From positions 523,371-587,370 of the forward strand of contig QLIY01000002.1 in NCBI GenBank assembly GCA_003260075.1: a DNA stretch of 64,000 nucleotides, written 5' to 3'. The first letter of the stretch is position 1. Each line of letters opens with the position of its first letter. The notes under the pieces are model-generated. The model did not search any database. It saw nothing but the letters and a program-made list of their open reading frames with translations, and had not been told where the DNA came from. Both the position numbers and the translations under genes were made by a program. This DNA is from Phallusia mammillata (taxonomy: Eukaryota > Chordata > Ascidiacea > Phlebobranchia > Ascidiidae). Positions 44,613 to 57,139 of this stretch are shown here, in pieces.

Positions 44613-45648
44613 CAGGGGTGCACAACCTGCGGCCGTACGGCCGTATGGCGCCGCAGAGTCGTGTTTGTGCGGCCGTGAACATGTTTATTAAAATATATGT
44701 ACAGGCGGCCGTGACGTAGATTTTTAAACTGCTCTAAACAGTTTTTGCGGAACTAAAAAGAATATTACCAGCCTAATAACCATATGCGTCAGACTTTTTG
44801 TACGCCTATTGTGTGCAAAAATGCGAACTAATCAGGTACCACAAGCATCACAATATCGAATATGACATCATAAACACTTAGGACTGATCTTTATACCGTG
44901 CAGATCAGTCTGTGCACCAAGCTTGAAATTAATCTGGGCTTTTTGAGCGCTATTAGAATCTAATAGATGATATATACAGTCAAACTTCGATACTATGCCA
45001 CCATTTGGGACCGAGAGAAAGTGGCATAATAGCGAGGGTTGTTTTTAAACATAGCCTTGTGACGTGACAATGTACTGTAATGCCACGTTTTGTTGTACGA
45101 TTATAATTTATTACAGTATACAGTACAATTTATTACAGTATACAGTAGAATTTATTCCATAATACGGATAGATCGTGCCTAGAACAAACAAGATCTGTTA
45201 GTTTTGCCGTGACACAAGCACAGAACGGCGTTTACATAACTCGCTGCAAAGCCGTGAAACCTCTTAACGTAACCACGTTTGTTTATTCAACGATTTGTTT
45301 TTCGTGTTTTCTCTGTTTTATCATGAGCTCAAACCGAAAGTTGTCAGAAGGCCCAATTTTTCAATCCATAACCAGACCGTTAATACAGTAATACTGTACT
45401 CTCATGTGTCATAGTATCAAGGGTAAGGGGTGGCATAGTAAATATATTTTCTATTGAATTTAGTTGGTGACGATCAAAAATGGTATAGTAGCGAGGGTGG
45501 CATAATAGCAAGGTGGCATAGTATCGAAGTTTGACTGTATCTAAATATATACCAAGTATTTTAAAACAAAAAAGCAGGTAAATGGTGGCCGTTGGTGAAA
45601 TAAGAATCTGCGATGCGGCTGTCGTAACAAAATGGTTGTGCACCCCTG
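44613..45648. mobile_element. Middle hAT element (nested)
   Basis: CAGGGGTGCACAACCTGCGG and GGTTGTGCACCCCTG form terminal repeats. The flanks CACCAATG and CACTTAGG match at only five of eight positions, suggesting an older or altered target duplication. Confidence 0.8.
44977..45537. mobile_element. Tigger/pogo-like element, copy B (561 bp)
   Basis: Same termini and internal sequence as copy A at 41059 but in the opposite orientation, flanked by TA. The plus strand reads MSSNRKLSEGPIF. Confidence 0.85.
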
Positions 45649-46432
45649 CACTTAGGTTTTGTTTTCTTTTTTTGACGCAACAAAGAGCACTGTGAGCGTT
45701 GCTCGTGAGCAGAAAAACAACGAAATTTTGTTGGCAGCAAAAACTTATTACTTATATTTTTCATGTTTGTGTACAGATGTTAAAAATACAATGCTTGATT
45801 TTGGTAAAAATAAAAAATAAAAATTGCCGGAATTAAAGCAACCCTGAAACAAGTTGCTTGTATTATTATGTCAGAATTTAACAAAATGACAAACAGTAAC
45901 TGTTGCCACTACGCTTAAACAAAAACTAATTACGACCCACCAAACAAAGGGAATAGGTTTTGGGTTAAAAACCTAAAATGTAACTTTGGGGTTCGACCAA
46001 AGGCTGAAGTATATAGTAGGGGTTCGGCCGTGATAAAAAGGTTAAGAACCACTGGTTTAGTGTATCTGTGTCTTTTTAGCTTATGCTTTTCCATTGATGA
46101 ATTGTGGCTTTTTTCAAGGGGTGTCTGGCAGTAATTTCCTTAGAAGCTTAGCTCAACCGAACTTAAAAGTTCAATAGCCTTAAGGGAGAGAAATTTCCAC
46201 TTCAGGAACTTGTTGCAAATTTGAGTCTGTACTGATAGTATTTACTACTATCTTCATTTAAAATTTTGTTAATAAATTGTAATTCAAAATGAAATTTAAG
46301 GCATTAATTCCATGCAATAAAAAAGGCAGTTTCGGCTGAATTTTCAAAAAAGTTCAGGTCGAAACCGAAAACAACGGATTCGGTCGAAATGTTTCGGCCA
46401 ACCGAAACTTCGGTGCATCACTAGTTTTAACA

Positions 46433-46532
46433 CTTGGTGAACCGTAATATCGCTTGGTGCACCTTAATATCGCTTGGTACATCTTAATATCCCTTGGTGC
46501 ATCTTAATATCGCTTGGTGCACCTTTATATAG
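46433..46532. repeat. 20-base minisatellite, five units
   Basis: Five tandem units of CTTGGTGCACCTTAATATCG with a few substitutions per unit. Confidence 0.9.
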
Positions 46533-46586
46533 CCAGGGAGCCACTGTACTTAATACCGGTAGGCTATTCTATTAAGTTTGTTCGAA

Positions 46587-46629
<43 letters not shown>
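46587..46629. repeat. G43 homopolymer, probable sized gap placeholder
   Basis: A pure G run about 480 bases upstream of the ATAD5 start. It may hide promoter sequence. Confidence 0.75.
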
Positions 46630-46632
<3 letters not shown>

Positions 46633-47110
46633 GTAAAAAAAAGTAAAAAAAATATTCACAAATTTCATCCGCACCACGTTTGTCATCCGCACTGCAATTT
46701 TTATCATCAGCACAAGTGCGTACCATCCCACAGGTGGAAAAGTACTGGCATGGTGTATTTTTAAGCAGACAACCGACACCGTACTACTATGTGAACTGTT
46801 AAAGAATTGAATTTGACGCTCGACTGAACACGAACGTTAACATAGAATTTTTGCAGTTGAATGAATTTGGCGGGTATTTTTTACGAAATTGTTAAGCTCT
46901 AAATCTATTTTAACTCACTAAAAACGAGGTAATTTAGAATCTAAAACGTAAGTTTATGTCGAACACAACTTGCAGGACTTGTAAACGTTTAATAAATTGT
47001 ATTATTAAGATAAATTCTAATCGACAGAAAGTCAGAAGTCAGAAGCAGAACAACTTTTTTAGTATGCCAGTTTGCTTTTAAATAATTTCAGAATCAGAAT
47101 GTCATTGTAA

Positions 47111-50100
47111 ATGTCAATGGTTCATTTACCAGAAACAAAACAAACTGTCACAAGAATGTCTAAAGCGAACGGTTTAAAAGAAAACTCACCTGTGGTGATA
47201 TCTTTCATGGACTTTGTGAATTCTGACATAATTGTTCCCAAGAAGTCAAACCCTTTAGTGAACAATGATTTACATCATATCCAACCTAACAGAACAAAAA
47301 CCAAGCACAAGCAATTTTTTGCACAAACTGGAAAGAGAAAGCATAGTACAACAACAGACTCCAATACTGCATCAAAGCGAAAGAAATCAAATGATGGAGA
47401 TGTTGTGTGCATTGATGATAATGTTGCTCCAAAGACAGCTAAAACTAAAAAGCCGCAACCAAAAAGTTTACCAGAACAGAATACTGTCTCCAAGAAAACT
47501 AAGAAGACTGCCAAAACCAAACACAGAAGGTCATCTTCAGACGTAATAGAAATTAAAGTGATTAAACCACCTCAAATCCAGAAAAATGTAGTCACAAAAA
47601 AGCCCTCTGCCAACACTGATACTGTATCATGTGAAGTACCTCAGGAAGGTAAGAGTGTTTAATATTATCATTTTCAAAAATCATTGTAATGTATTTATTC
47701 ATTTGTAAGCCGCTGCTCATAATATATAAATAGCTTACAATTTAATTTCATACCAATATCGTTTCCACACCCATGCTTGTTGATTTATTTCACAATTGAA
47801 TTTACTTTTGCAAGCTGGCTTAACATGTCAACATATGAGTTATATTATTTGCTTGACTAACAATTATTGACAAATAGTTGTACTGTGTAACATAAAGAAG
47901 TGGTTTAGGACAATAGTATACAACATCATTGCATGCATTATTTTTTTACACCTTAATATGTGGGTAAATACCGTGTGTGATCATTGAAGTTATTTAGTTT
48001 TTCTATGTGTTTTGTGTTCTAATATGTCTGTCCCACATGAATGACTTTTTAGTGTCATATGTGTCATGAATTGTCTACAATACCCTCTAAAAAGTTTTTG
48101 TGTTTGTACAAAAACAGGTTCTCTTCTGTTCCATGTTTTCTCATTACATCGCTTTGTTTCAGAGACACCACTATGGGCTGAAAAACATAAACCAAAGTCA
48201 CCAGTTGATCTACTTGTCAACCAGTCTACGGTTTTGAAATTGCAAAAATGGTTAAAGGAATGGAAAGAAGTGATTGAAAAGGAAAGCGTTTCCTTGCGAA
48301 AACAAGCTGAAAGACAACAAAACAAAAAGAAAAGTAAAGACAATGGATTTATTTAAAAAAATATAACTATCTTCACTTCAGATGTAATTTTTGGCATTTT
48401 TGATGTATTGCAGGGATGGGCAACAGTGAACACTGCATGTCAATTTACTTTAACTTTAAAAATGGTATTGGCTTTGCTTGCCAACATGCTTCGTACACAG
48501 AAACTTGAAAACATGGCCTCAAGTCTTAAAAACTATTGTTTTTTATTTGCAGAGAAATCCAGTGGCTCATCATCAGACAGTGACTTTCGCTTATCTGATG
48601 AGGATTCAAGGGGGCATGGTCTGTGTAATACATTTGTGCTTGTCGGTCCTACAGGTTGTGGAAAAACTGTCACTGCTTACACATGTGCAAATGAACTGGG
48701 CTTTAAGGTAAGGAAATTTTAAGTTTACTTCGTCAGTTAGCCAATACTTCTAAAAACACTTAATTCGTCTAACTAGAGATTATTATCGGCCAGACCAATT
48801 ATCGCACCAATATTTAGCATTTTACCGATTAAGGTATTGGTATGGTACAATCACCCAACGATCACATTCTAAACAGTGTTGGAGTTTTTTAGCGGCTAAG
48901 AAGGCACAGATTTTGGCCTTTTACTATAAATAAAGTATCAGCTTTAAGTATCGGTTATCACCCTACTTAACTACCGATAACACATATCGGTATCAGTCTT
49001 AAAAAGCTACATCAGTCCATCTCTACATCTAACTGAAGGTTATTGCTGTTTTTAATCAGGTTTTAGAAATCAATGCTTCCTGTCAAAGAAGTTACAAACA
49101 AGTCATGGCCAAACTACAAGAAGCAACTCAATCCCATTTAATTTTGAAGCAATCTAATAAGGAAACCACTGCTCCCAAAACAAGTAAAAATATCAATGAT
49201 TTTTTAAAACTTTACATTTATCTGTTTTTAGAGTTACATTTTAAGAACTGTTTTTAGATTTAGTAAAAACAGCAACATGTAAGGGGATGGAAAGTTTTTT
49301 TAAGAAGCAGACTCAAAAATCGACTCCATTAAGCATTCCATCAGCAAAGGATCAAAATTCATTAATTCTTTTTGATGAGGTAAATTGAGTACATGACTGA
49401 AATCTGTGTTTGTTGATAAAAGTAAGGGCTGCTTGTAAACAACTATTTTTGGTGGCTGGCTGAACATTGTCAATACCCATCAATTACTTTTAAGGTGGAG
49501 GCAATACTTGAAAATGATCGAGGATTTTGGTCGGCTGTTCAGTCATTCTCAAGCATTAGCAAGCGGCCTATTTTACTAACAACCACTAAGAAATCAGCAC
49601 TGCAAAACTTGACGGGAAACTACATTGCATCTTATGTATCTGCTGCCTCGAAGGTGTGACAGTCGTAATTTTTGCCTAGATAACATTTTCTAGCTGTTTT
49701 CTTGTTTAATATCGAAGTGTTGTGCTTAATTGTCTTTCGTATGTATAGTTCATGTTTTTATTGTGCAAAATTACTTTCTTTAGAAAAAGCTTTGTAGCCT
49801 ACTACATGATGTGGCATCAAATGAAGGGTCAACTTTGGATGTATTAGACTGTGATGATGCTGTATCTAGTATGAAATGCGACATCAGACACTCAGTTATG
49901 TCCTTGCATTTTTGGACTCAAATACCTCAAGAAAAATCAAAACCGACAAAGACCAAACGGAGGTCACAGTCCAATTCCACTTTACCGAAAGTTCCATCAC
50001 CTGTCAAATTGTCCATTGACAGGTTTACATCCAAATGTTGGGGTGTAGAGGACATTTTAAAATCCTCAAAAAACCTGGCCGACATCCTGTCTCCAATAGA

Positions 50101-53100
50101 GCAAGACAGTTTACAGTCTGTGGAAGATTCTGTTGCACATATGATCCAAAATAATCTTCCTGATGTGATTTTTCAATCTCGGTTTAGTCTGACTGGAGCA
50201 CAAGTAGCAGAGAATGTAAACCAACCTCTTACCATTCATGTTCCAAAAGGTACAACATTAAACCAGTGTTGTGGATTCAGTTAAAAAAATTCAGACTCCA
50301 CTGTGTAAAAAATTTTTTCCTTGACTTCAAATATGTTGCTCTTTTACAACTATATATATTCTATTTTAAAGTAAAATTGGTAGAAAAAGCTAGTGCAATT
50401 GTGCTGCTACTGTTTGTTAAACAATTAACTTAAACTTAATGGTGAAAATAACGGCCCAAACTTAAAACCTAATTGTTAACAATTAACTGTAGATAATTCA
50501 TTTTAAACCACTCTCTACCAAAAATGTTTAAACTATTAAAAATCTAGTATTTAAACATTTGCAGGTAGTACTGGAATAATAGAGAATTTGAAAAACATAG
50601 AACAAAAATTTGAATTTTGTTTCAGATTCCTCACCAGTCTCCTGGGAGGATAACTTTAATCAAAGTCATCCTGACATTGACACTGACTTTTTGTCTCTCG
50701 CTTATAATCGACCTCTCATGCCAAGTTATGGCTCCACAACATTTGCATACGGCTTCAACGATGATAGCACAGCAAGCATAATTTCCAACGGCAACCCAAC
50801 ATCACTGGTCCCTTCAGGAAATGAACAAAACCTGCCCATTGCAAGTAGTTCATTTAGCAATGCTTTATTGCATGATTTGTCGAAATATTTTGACAACGTT
50901 TCCTTGTGTGACCGGTTGAGCTATAGCTACACAAAGACCTATCCCTTTGCTTCAAAGTATTCTGGTCACATCCAGCTTTTTGATGGGCTCTCAGATGATA
51001 TAGGTTTGTATTGTTACTGCAATATTGATATAAAGAATATGGCGTGGTCGGATTTAATACACTCCTATTGACATAAAAACGTAAACAAATTTCCCTTTTG
51101 TTGTGGTAAATTCACTCTAGTTTATTGTTTTTATGTCTTAACGGACTCTTATAAATTTACCACAAGGACCCCATGGCATTATCTCACGCAACCGATTTCG
51201 GAAACAACTGCATTAGTCACATGCGCCCAGTATTTAGCGACATATGTTTTTAAGCGCTAAATATTAAATGCGAAAAAATGATAAATTTTATATTTTACGT
51301 ACAGTGACCAAAGTATCAGATCCGCCTGCTGCTGTGGCTTCAATATTCGCCGATTGCCAAGCTTCGTTAAGAGTTCGAAATCTGCGAAGGATCCAGTGCA
51401 AAATCCAACATCAACCATTAGACATGAAATCGCTGGAGGATGTTGGCGATTTCCGGACAAGGCAAGTCTCATTATATGACTTGCAAATTATCCCATTCTT
51501 AAGTTAGCAGAAATAACCTCCAATTAAGTTTATTTTTGAATCAGTTTTCAGAAAACTACTTCAAACCCATTATCGAAACCTGCGATTTACAAGTAGCGAA
51601 TATAACGTTGCGTATTAATTGTTGCCGACATGTAATTTTCCGTCTGTCTACTTAACGACAACATAAGCCTTAAGATGCACTTGTAGTAAATGGTTTTGCA
51701 ACGTTCACGTTTTTACAGGTACAGCGATTCCTTGTTTGATCGTTTGTCTTACTGTAATGACTCAAAAGCTTCCCAAAAGTTATGCCGTTCCCTCCACCTC
51801 GACTATTTGCCGGCTTTGAGATTCGTTTGTCGTACTGAGGAAAGACGCAAGGCCGCGAAGGCTTCTAGAAGGTTCGTTTGATAGAATTTTGCCCCTTTGT
51901 GTAAATAATAATTCTTATGCATGTTCCTAAGCTCATGCTCAAAATTTTCCTCCGAGATTAAAATTTTTCTGCAGGAACACGACATGTAGTCTTCGAACAA
52001 CTGGTGTGTGCCGCTGTGTTATGCGGAAATCTTTACATAAATACCAAAAAAATGAAGCTGTAGGGCGCACTGCAGGCACCGCGCCATTTTATTTTTTGAT
52101 TCATAATAGGGTTGCCATACGTCAAGATTTTCCCTGACATGTCATGGAATTTAGTGTTTAAATCTGCGTCAGGGAGAAATGTTAAAATGTACTTAAAAGT
52201 CAGGAATTTAAGAAATATATATACTACGAAATTAATGTACCAACAGAGAAAGTTTCTTGTAGTTAGCTACAACCGCGTCTATGCCATGAAACGTAAAGAG
52301 GTAAACTGGCAGCGCGCAAGTTAACGCACAAAGTTACTGTTTCGTTTTGCATTGTGTGTGCGCGCGTAACAGTACCTGTTTGTAACTAGTTGTGTAACTC
52401 TAACAGTACGCGTTAAATGCACAAATAAAAATCCGCGTTTTAAGAAAACACACCATTCGATGCTACGTTGGAACGTGGGAAATTTCATTTGCTTTAACTG
52501 TGTACGTAATATGCAAGGAACTAACTGACAACGAAAAGTCCAATGTCCTGAGACAAAAAACGTTTTTTTAGTGGCACTTTATTTCAAATTTAAAAAGGGG
52601 GGGGGGCGAAATTAATGTACCAACAGAGAAAGTTTATTGTAGTTAGCTACAACCGCGTCTATGCCATGAAACGTAAAGAGGTAAACTGGCAGCGCGCAAG
52701 TTAACGCACAAAGTTACTGTTTCGTTTTGCATTGTGTGTGCGCGCGTAACAGTACCTGTTTGTAACTAGTTGTGTAACTCTAACAGTACGCGTTAAATGC
52801 ACAAATAAAAATCCGCGTTTTAAGAAAACACACCATTCGATGCTACGTTGGAACGTGGGAAATTTTATTTGCTTTAACTGTGTACCTAATATGCAAGGAA
52901 CTAACTGACAACGAAAAGTCGAATGTCGTGAGACAAAAAACGTTTTTTTAGTGGCACTTTATTTCAAATTTAAAAAGGTCTTTGTGGCTCCCGTTGTTAG
53001 TTTTTTTCTGTGTAAAATAGGTCCGAATGGTTTTTAGAGTGGTAAAGTTTGGAGACCCCTGATATATGTGCTTATTGTTTTAAGGATAGTAAGAATAGTG

Positions 53101-54286
53101 AGCTTAGCCCAATAAACTTAACTAAACGGAAGCTTACACAGAAAGTTAATTGACAAGGATCAGAGCACCGTATCTAACGTTTTCTCGTGTCGCCGTGACT
53201 TCCGAACATTCCAAATTTATTCCGGAATAGAAGTGTTTAGATCGCAAAAATGGTTAACGCAGCGGTTCTCAAACTGGGGTCCGCGGTCCTTTAGGGCATT
53301 TTGCGGGNTCGTCGGCAACCACTGGTCCGCGGCCCGTGAGGAGTTTGTTACCGAGCCGCATAAAACTTGCTCAAGGTTCACTTTTAATCCAAGTTGTAAT
53401 AATTGTCATTAGTTTTCAGTACTGATTATTTGTGATTTTTAAAGGCCGGTCCGTGATATAAAATTTTAGTTTCAAACCGGCCCGCAGTGCAAAAAAGGTT
53501 GCCGACCCCTGCTTTAGGGTGTTTTGCGGGGACCGCGGAAAGGTGGAAGTAATTCTATATTTATAGTTGGCGTCAGTTTGTGCAACTGAACAAGTTTAAA
53601 TCAAAGAGAAAGTGAGGATCGACCGTTGCCATTGCTAAACAATAGGCTTTATTGCATGACAACCAACAAAAATGCAATTGTTCGCGCACAATTGTAACGC
53701 TTTTGTCTTGTCTGTGATGTCAGATTTGGATCATTGTTATGCGCAATTTTGCATAACTATCTAAAATCCTGCAATCAACTTTCGTTTTTCTGAAATAGAC
53801 ATTCAGGCTTGCGGACCGCGAGCCCTCGAAAAAGGGACCGCTTAGAAAAAATAACGAAAATGTTAGAAAAAAACTGGGTTAACGCAACCAAGAAAATTTT
53901 TGTCAGGGATTGTGTATCATAAAATATGGCAACCCTAATTCATAACGTATTATTAAGCAATACGTTTGAAAATAGCTGTTTTGATGTATTTTGGCAGCTT
54001 CAAATTTATGCTAGTGCAGAAAGCTATAAGAATTCAAATTTTAACTTAATAATTGCGAATAATAGATTATACAGTATTTGGACAGTCCATTTTGAGTGTA
54101 CGAAACCCAGCAGGGACATAGATTAGGGACTGCTCCCACACAAAACAGTCACATCATTTATGACATTAAGCCTTTTTCTTCAGGTTTTTCCACTATCTCG
54201 ATCAAATCCAGCTTTTCCCTTCACCCGGTGACGTGTCAAAGCTTACCAGTGAGTTTGTCGAAAAGGTGATTGATGAAAAATCGTGA
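47111..54286 (+). CDS. ATAD5: ATAD5/Elg1 clamp-unloader large subunit
   Basis: Large subunit of the RFC-like complex that removes PCNA from DNA after replication. Exons: 47111-47648, 48163-48333, 48553-48707, 49060-49183, 49258-49379, 49495-49653, 49784-50249, 50626-51003, 51305-51461, 51719-51871, 54184-54286; phases agree, giving 841 residues, much shorter than human ATAD5 (about 1844), mainly in the N-terminal region. Seen: basic N-terminus with SPVVISFMDFVNSD, AAA+ entry LWAEKHKPKS, Walker A GPTGCGKT at 268-275, LEINASCQRS, Walker B LILFDEVEA at 365-373, LLTT sensor region, and the family C-terminus (LDYLPALRFVCRTE, FFHYLDQIQL). Intron 51462-51718 uses a GC donor. The start ATG at 47111 lies in duplicated sequence; ATG 47117 is also possible. 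Confidence 0.95.
48774..49025. mobile_element. hAT (Ac-like) non-autonomous element (252 bp)
   Basis: TAGAGAT at the left and ATCTCTA at the right form short inverted ends, flanked by CGTCTAAC and CATCTAAC (seven of eight match). The interior repeats TATCGGT motifs. ATAD5 intron. Confidence 0.6.
51462..51718 (+). other. GC-AG intron of ATAD5
   Basis: The exon ends ACAAG and is followed by GCAAGTCTC; the acceptor is TTTTTACAG. The GC donor has otherwise perfect consensus, and phase is kept through RTR|YSDSLF. Confidence 0.85.
52227..52976. repeat. Direct duplication of about 370 bases with G10 spacer
   Basis: The copy at 52227-52596 recurs at 52607-52976, separated by exactly ten G. Only scattered single-base differences are seen. 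It is the largest junction of this type and lies in the last ATAD5 intron. Confidence 0.88.
53260..53876. mobile_element. hAT element with a nested, mis-joined hAT insertion
   Basis: Outer termini CAGCGGTTCTCAAACTGG and the AAAAACTG end carry an 8-base duplication GGTTAACG (53252-53259 and 53877-53884). A nested hAT ends GGTTGCCGACCCCTG at 53511 with CTTTAGGG on both sides, but its left end is interrupted by the only ambiguous base in the window, at 53308. Confidence 0.85.
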
Positions 54287-54495
54287 CGCTGCACTTTTCT
54301 AGCATGACGAAGCAAACCAACTGGTGCACTGGGTCGACACGATAGGCCTGTAAAGAAATATTTGTTGATCGCAGAATTTGTCGTTAAGAAATGTTTTTGC
54401 ATTTTTACGTGCGATTTTATTTAACGTTGACAATGATAAATTACAATACAAGATACTGTCACAACTTTGTGTTGGTTTATTTTATTCGCTTAGCC

Positions 54496-54793
54496 CAGTG
54501 GTTCCCAAACTGTGGGCCATGGCCCAGTACTAGGCGACCAAGACATTTTCAATGGGCCACAGAGCCATTTGAATAGATTCTACTGTTTTGTAATGCTGTT
54601 GTAGATATTATTCGCTTTGTTTTGAAAAACGTAATTTTTGCAAACAATTCCGAATCTTGTAGCCGAATTTCAGGAGCATGTATCTCATTAAAAATAAATT
54701 GCTAGAAACCATTTCGCCTGTGTTTTTGAATTTTTTTTGTTTGTGCCCAAATTTACAGCACGTGGTGGGCCACGAATCGCTATGGAACCCCTG
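54496..54793. mobile_element. Non-autonomous hAT element (298 bp)
   Basis: CAGTGGTTCCCAAACTGTGG and CTATGGAACCCCTG termini with near-perfect 8-base flanks GCTTAGCC and ACTTAGCC. Confidence 0.85.
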
Positions 54794-54975
54794 ACTTAGC
54801 CTTAGGCCACAATGACGAAACAATAAGTTAGGACCACACAACTCTTACCTTCAAGTTAAGCTCCAGGTAGAGTCGCTGTGGGGGGGGGGACTTAGCCTTA
54901 GGCCACAATGACGAAACAATAAGTTAAGACCACACAACTCTTACCTTCAAGTTAAGCTCCAGGTAGAGTCGCTGT
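54794..54975. repeat. Direct duplication with G10 spacer starting at an hAT border
   Basis: ACTTAGCCTTAGGCCACAAT begins both copies (54794-54879 and 54890-54975), joined by G at 54880-54889. The first copy starts exactly at the right target duplication of the preceding hAT element. Confidence 0.87.
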
Positions 54976-57139
54976 TAAATTTAAATCCACAAATTCACAG
55001 AACCTTTTTGAAAATCGAAGAGATGTCCACGGGTTTTACGTCACCTATAAATGTCATTTTACTGCGTTAGCTAAGGAAGCCGCTTTCCAGATACTTCTGC
55101 TCAATAAATTTACAAAACAAACATTTCATCAAACATGTGTCTGATATAAGTGATTATAAATCGAAATCGTTGGACTTAACTAAAACTTACCAGTAATCCG
55201 TTGTTTTCAAAATTCGACGCATCATTCCTGCAGCGATAACAGGGATAAGACGAAAACCACCAGTTTCAAGTAGAAACAAGAAAACGTATGCCAAGGTGTT
55301 TAAAGAAACGCGATATTGAATTACGGAGAGCGTGTTGGCTATATTTCAAACGTAAGGCATTTTACAACTGTGTTGACGCCAATCGAATTTATTCACTTCG
55401 GTTTCCATTAAGGATGCTCTTTCCAAATTTATTGCACTGTTTCCTGCCAAAACCTGTGTAATAAAACCCATTTTTGTAGATTTATTGTTTTGTGTCTGGT
55501 TGCTTAAATTCGCAGTAAAAATCTTTTTTTTCTTGGCTGGTCGGCGTCTTATAAGATCTCATGATATTCTGGCGGTTGGACTGTGTTGCTTTAATCGTTT
55601 TTGCCGACCGGCAAGAAGTGTATGGTCAGATAGTTACATACGCGACTAATAACCATTGTATCTTAGGCAATGATAGTAGCTGGGCTATTTACAAGACAGC
55701 AAACGCTAAAATAACTGTTTCAGGCAGGCATGTGTGAAGATAATTACGAAGGCTTATCTGACAAACTGTTATCTCTTGTGGTCGAACAATAAAATATTAA
55801 ACTGCAGGTTGCAGCTATAGCCATTTTGTTACCGGCCCCGACAAGCTTGCAATGGCCGCATGCGCTAACGAATCGTAGGCTGCTAATGCAAGCCTTTCGG
55901 TGTTTCAGTACAACGCATGTTGAAATTGTTCAATTCAGATGTCTGCAGAAGCACCAGCTGGCAGGAAGGAAATAAACTGAATTTCGTTAGTTTGTTTGTT
56001 CCACAAGAAAATAAGTAATTTATATTTTTAAAGCCCGATGTGCTCGCAAATGAACTTCACTGTTATAAAATGGAATGACATGTGAATAAATATACCATTC
56101 GCTCAAATACACTCGGTACTAAAAACTTGGTCTTGTTATGTTGCACAAAATTAATTAAAAAATGTGTCCAGACGCCACAGCGCGTAAGAGGTAGAAACTT
56201 GATGTTGATCGTCTAAAAAATGTTGTTTTGGGCGAAACAATTCCTTGAAGATGGTTTCGGTTACACGGCTTGTTACGTTTACAACAAACATTTCAAAAAT
56301 AACGCCAGTCGTTTTGGTTTCGGGTTTTACGGATTATTATCGGTAATCATAAAGCCTCCACAGACTTGTGTGTCGTGTAAACATCCATTGAACTTATCGG
56401 AAAACGGGTTTTGTAGGTTGGGTTGTGCTTGATCTACCTGCCATTGGTGAAAATAACGTTAGGAACGAACAGGGGTATACCTTTTGCAACACAGTTTTCA
56501 CTTTACAAAATACAACAATTCATAAGAACCTTAGTGAATCATAGTGTACCTAAAAGTTTTAATAAAATGTTTGTAATAACATGTCTTTAAGAAGCCATAT
56601 TTAGCATTACTTTACCTTTGACGAAATTGCTTGTAGCTTTCTATCAAAGAAATCGAACTAGCTTCACAAGTTGGCGAAAGAACGGACACTTTGGTGAATG
56701 CTAAAAGCATGTGGCGAAACCAGTGATCGATACTTAAAAAGTTGTTTAACCAAACTTGACCATCGCAAATAATCGCACGCCAAATAAAAATATCAAAAAC
56801 AGTTTTTAATAAAGAGAAAAAGTGAATTTTTTTTGTAATGAATAAAAATATTTTTTATCAGATTTTCACGTCTTTTGTAAATAAAAATGATTTTAATTAA
56901 TAAATAAATTAGTATGCGGACTAATCGAAATCTGAAATTTTTAATTTAGCACTTTTACCAAAAGATTGCCCGTATCTGACTTATATTAGACTTTGCACCA
57001 ATCTAAAGGGTTTTACCTAACAACATGGGTAATCAATTGATTAAAAGTCACACCCACACTCGACCTTTAGCAGCCATCGTTTATCGACGCCTATTAACTG
57101 GTTTTAGGCGTGGCCACTTGTTTATGGATTAATGAGCTA
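54976..57139. other. Gene-poor spacer downstream of ATAD5
   Basis: No coding gene supported. A few minus-strand segments bounded by good splice sites lie near its left end (see findings). ORFs here are short and unconvincing. Confidence 0.45.

Larger units (their letters stand above)
44430..46054. mobile_element. Outer hAT element with nested insertions (1625 bp)
   Basis: CAGTGGTTCTTAACC and GGTTAAGAACCACTG termini have a perfect 8-base duplication GTTTAGTG (44422-44429 and 46055-46062). It contains a second hAT (44613-45648), which contains a Tigger-like element (44977-45537). Confidence 0.92.

Noticed and set aside
46320..46425. Possible hAT fragment ending CGGTGCATCACTAG
   Set aside because: Only one plausible end seen and no target duplication, so it is not listed as an element.
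56220..56432. 70-residue plus-strand ORF
   Set aside because: No feature beyond an open frame; likely chance.
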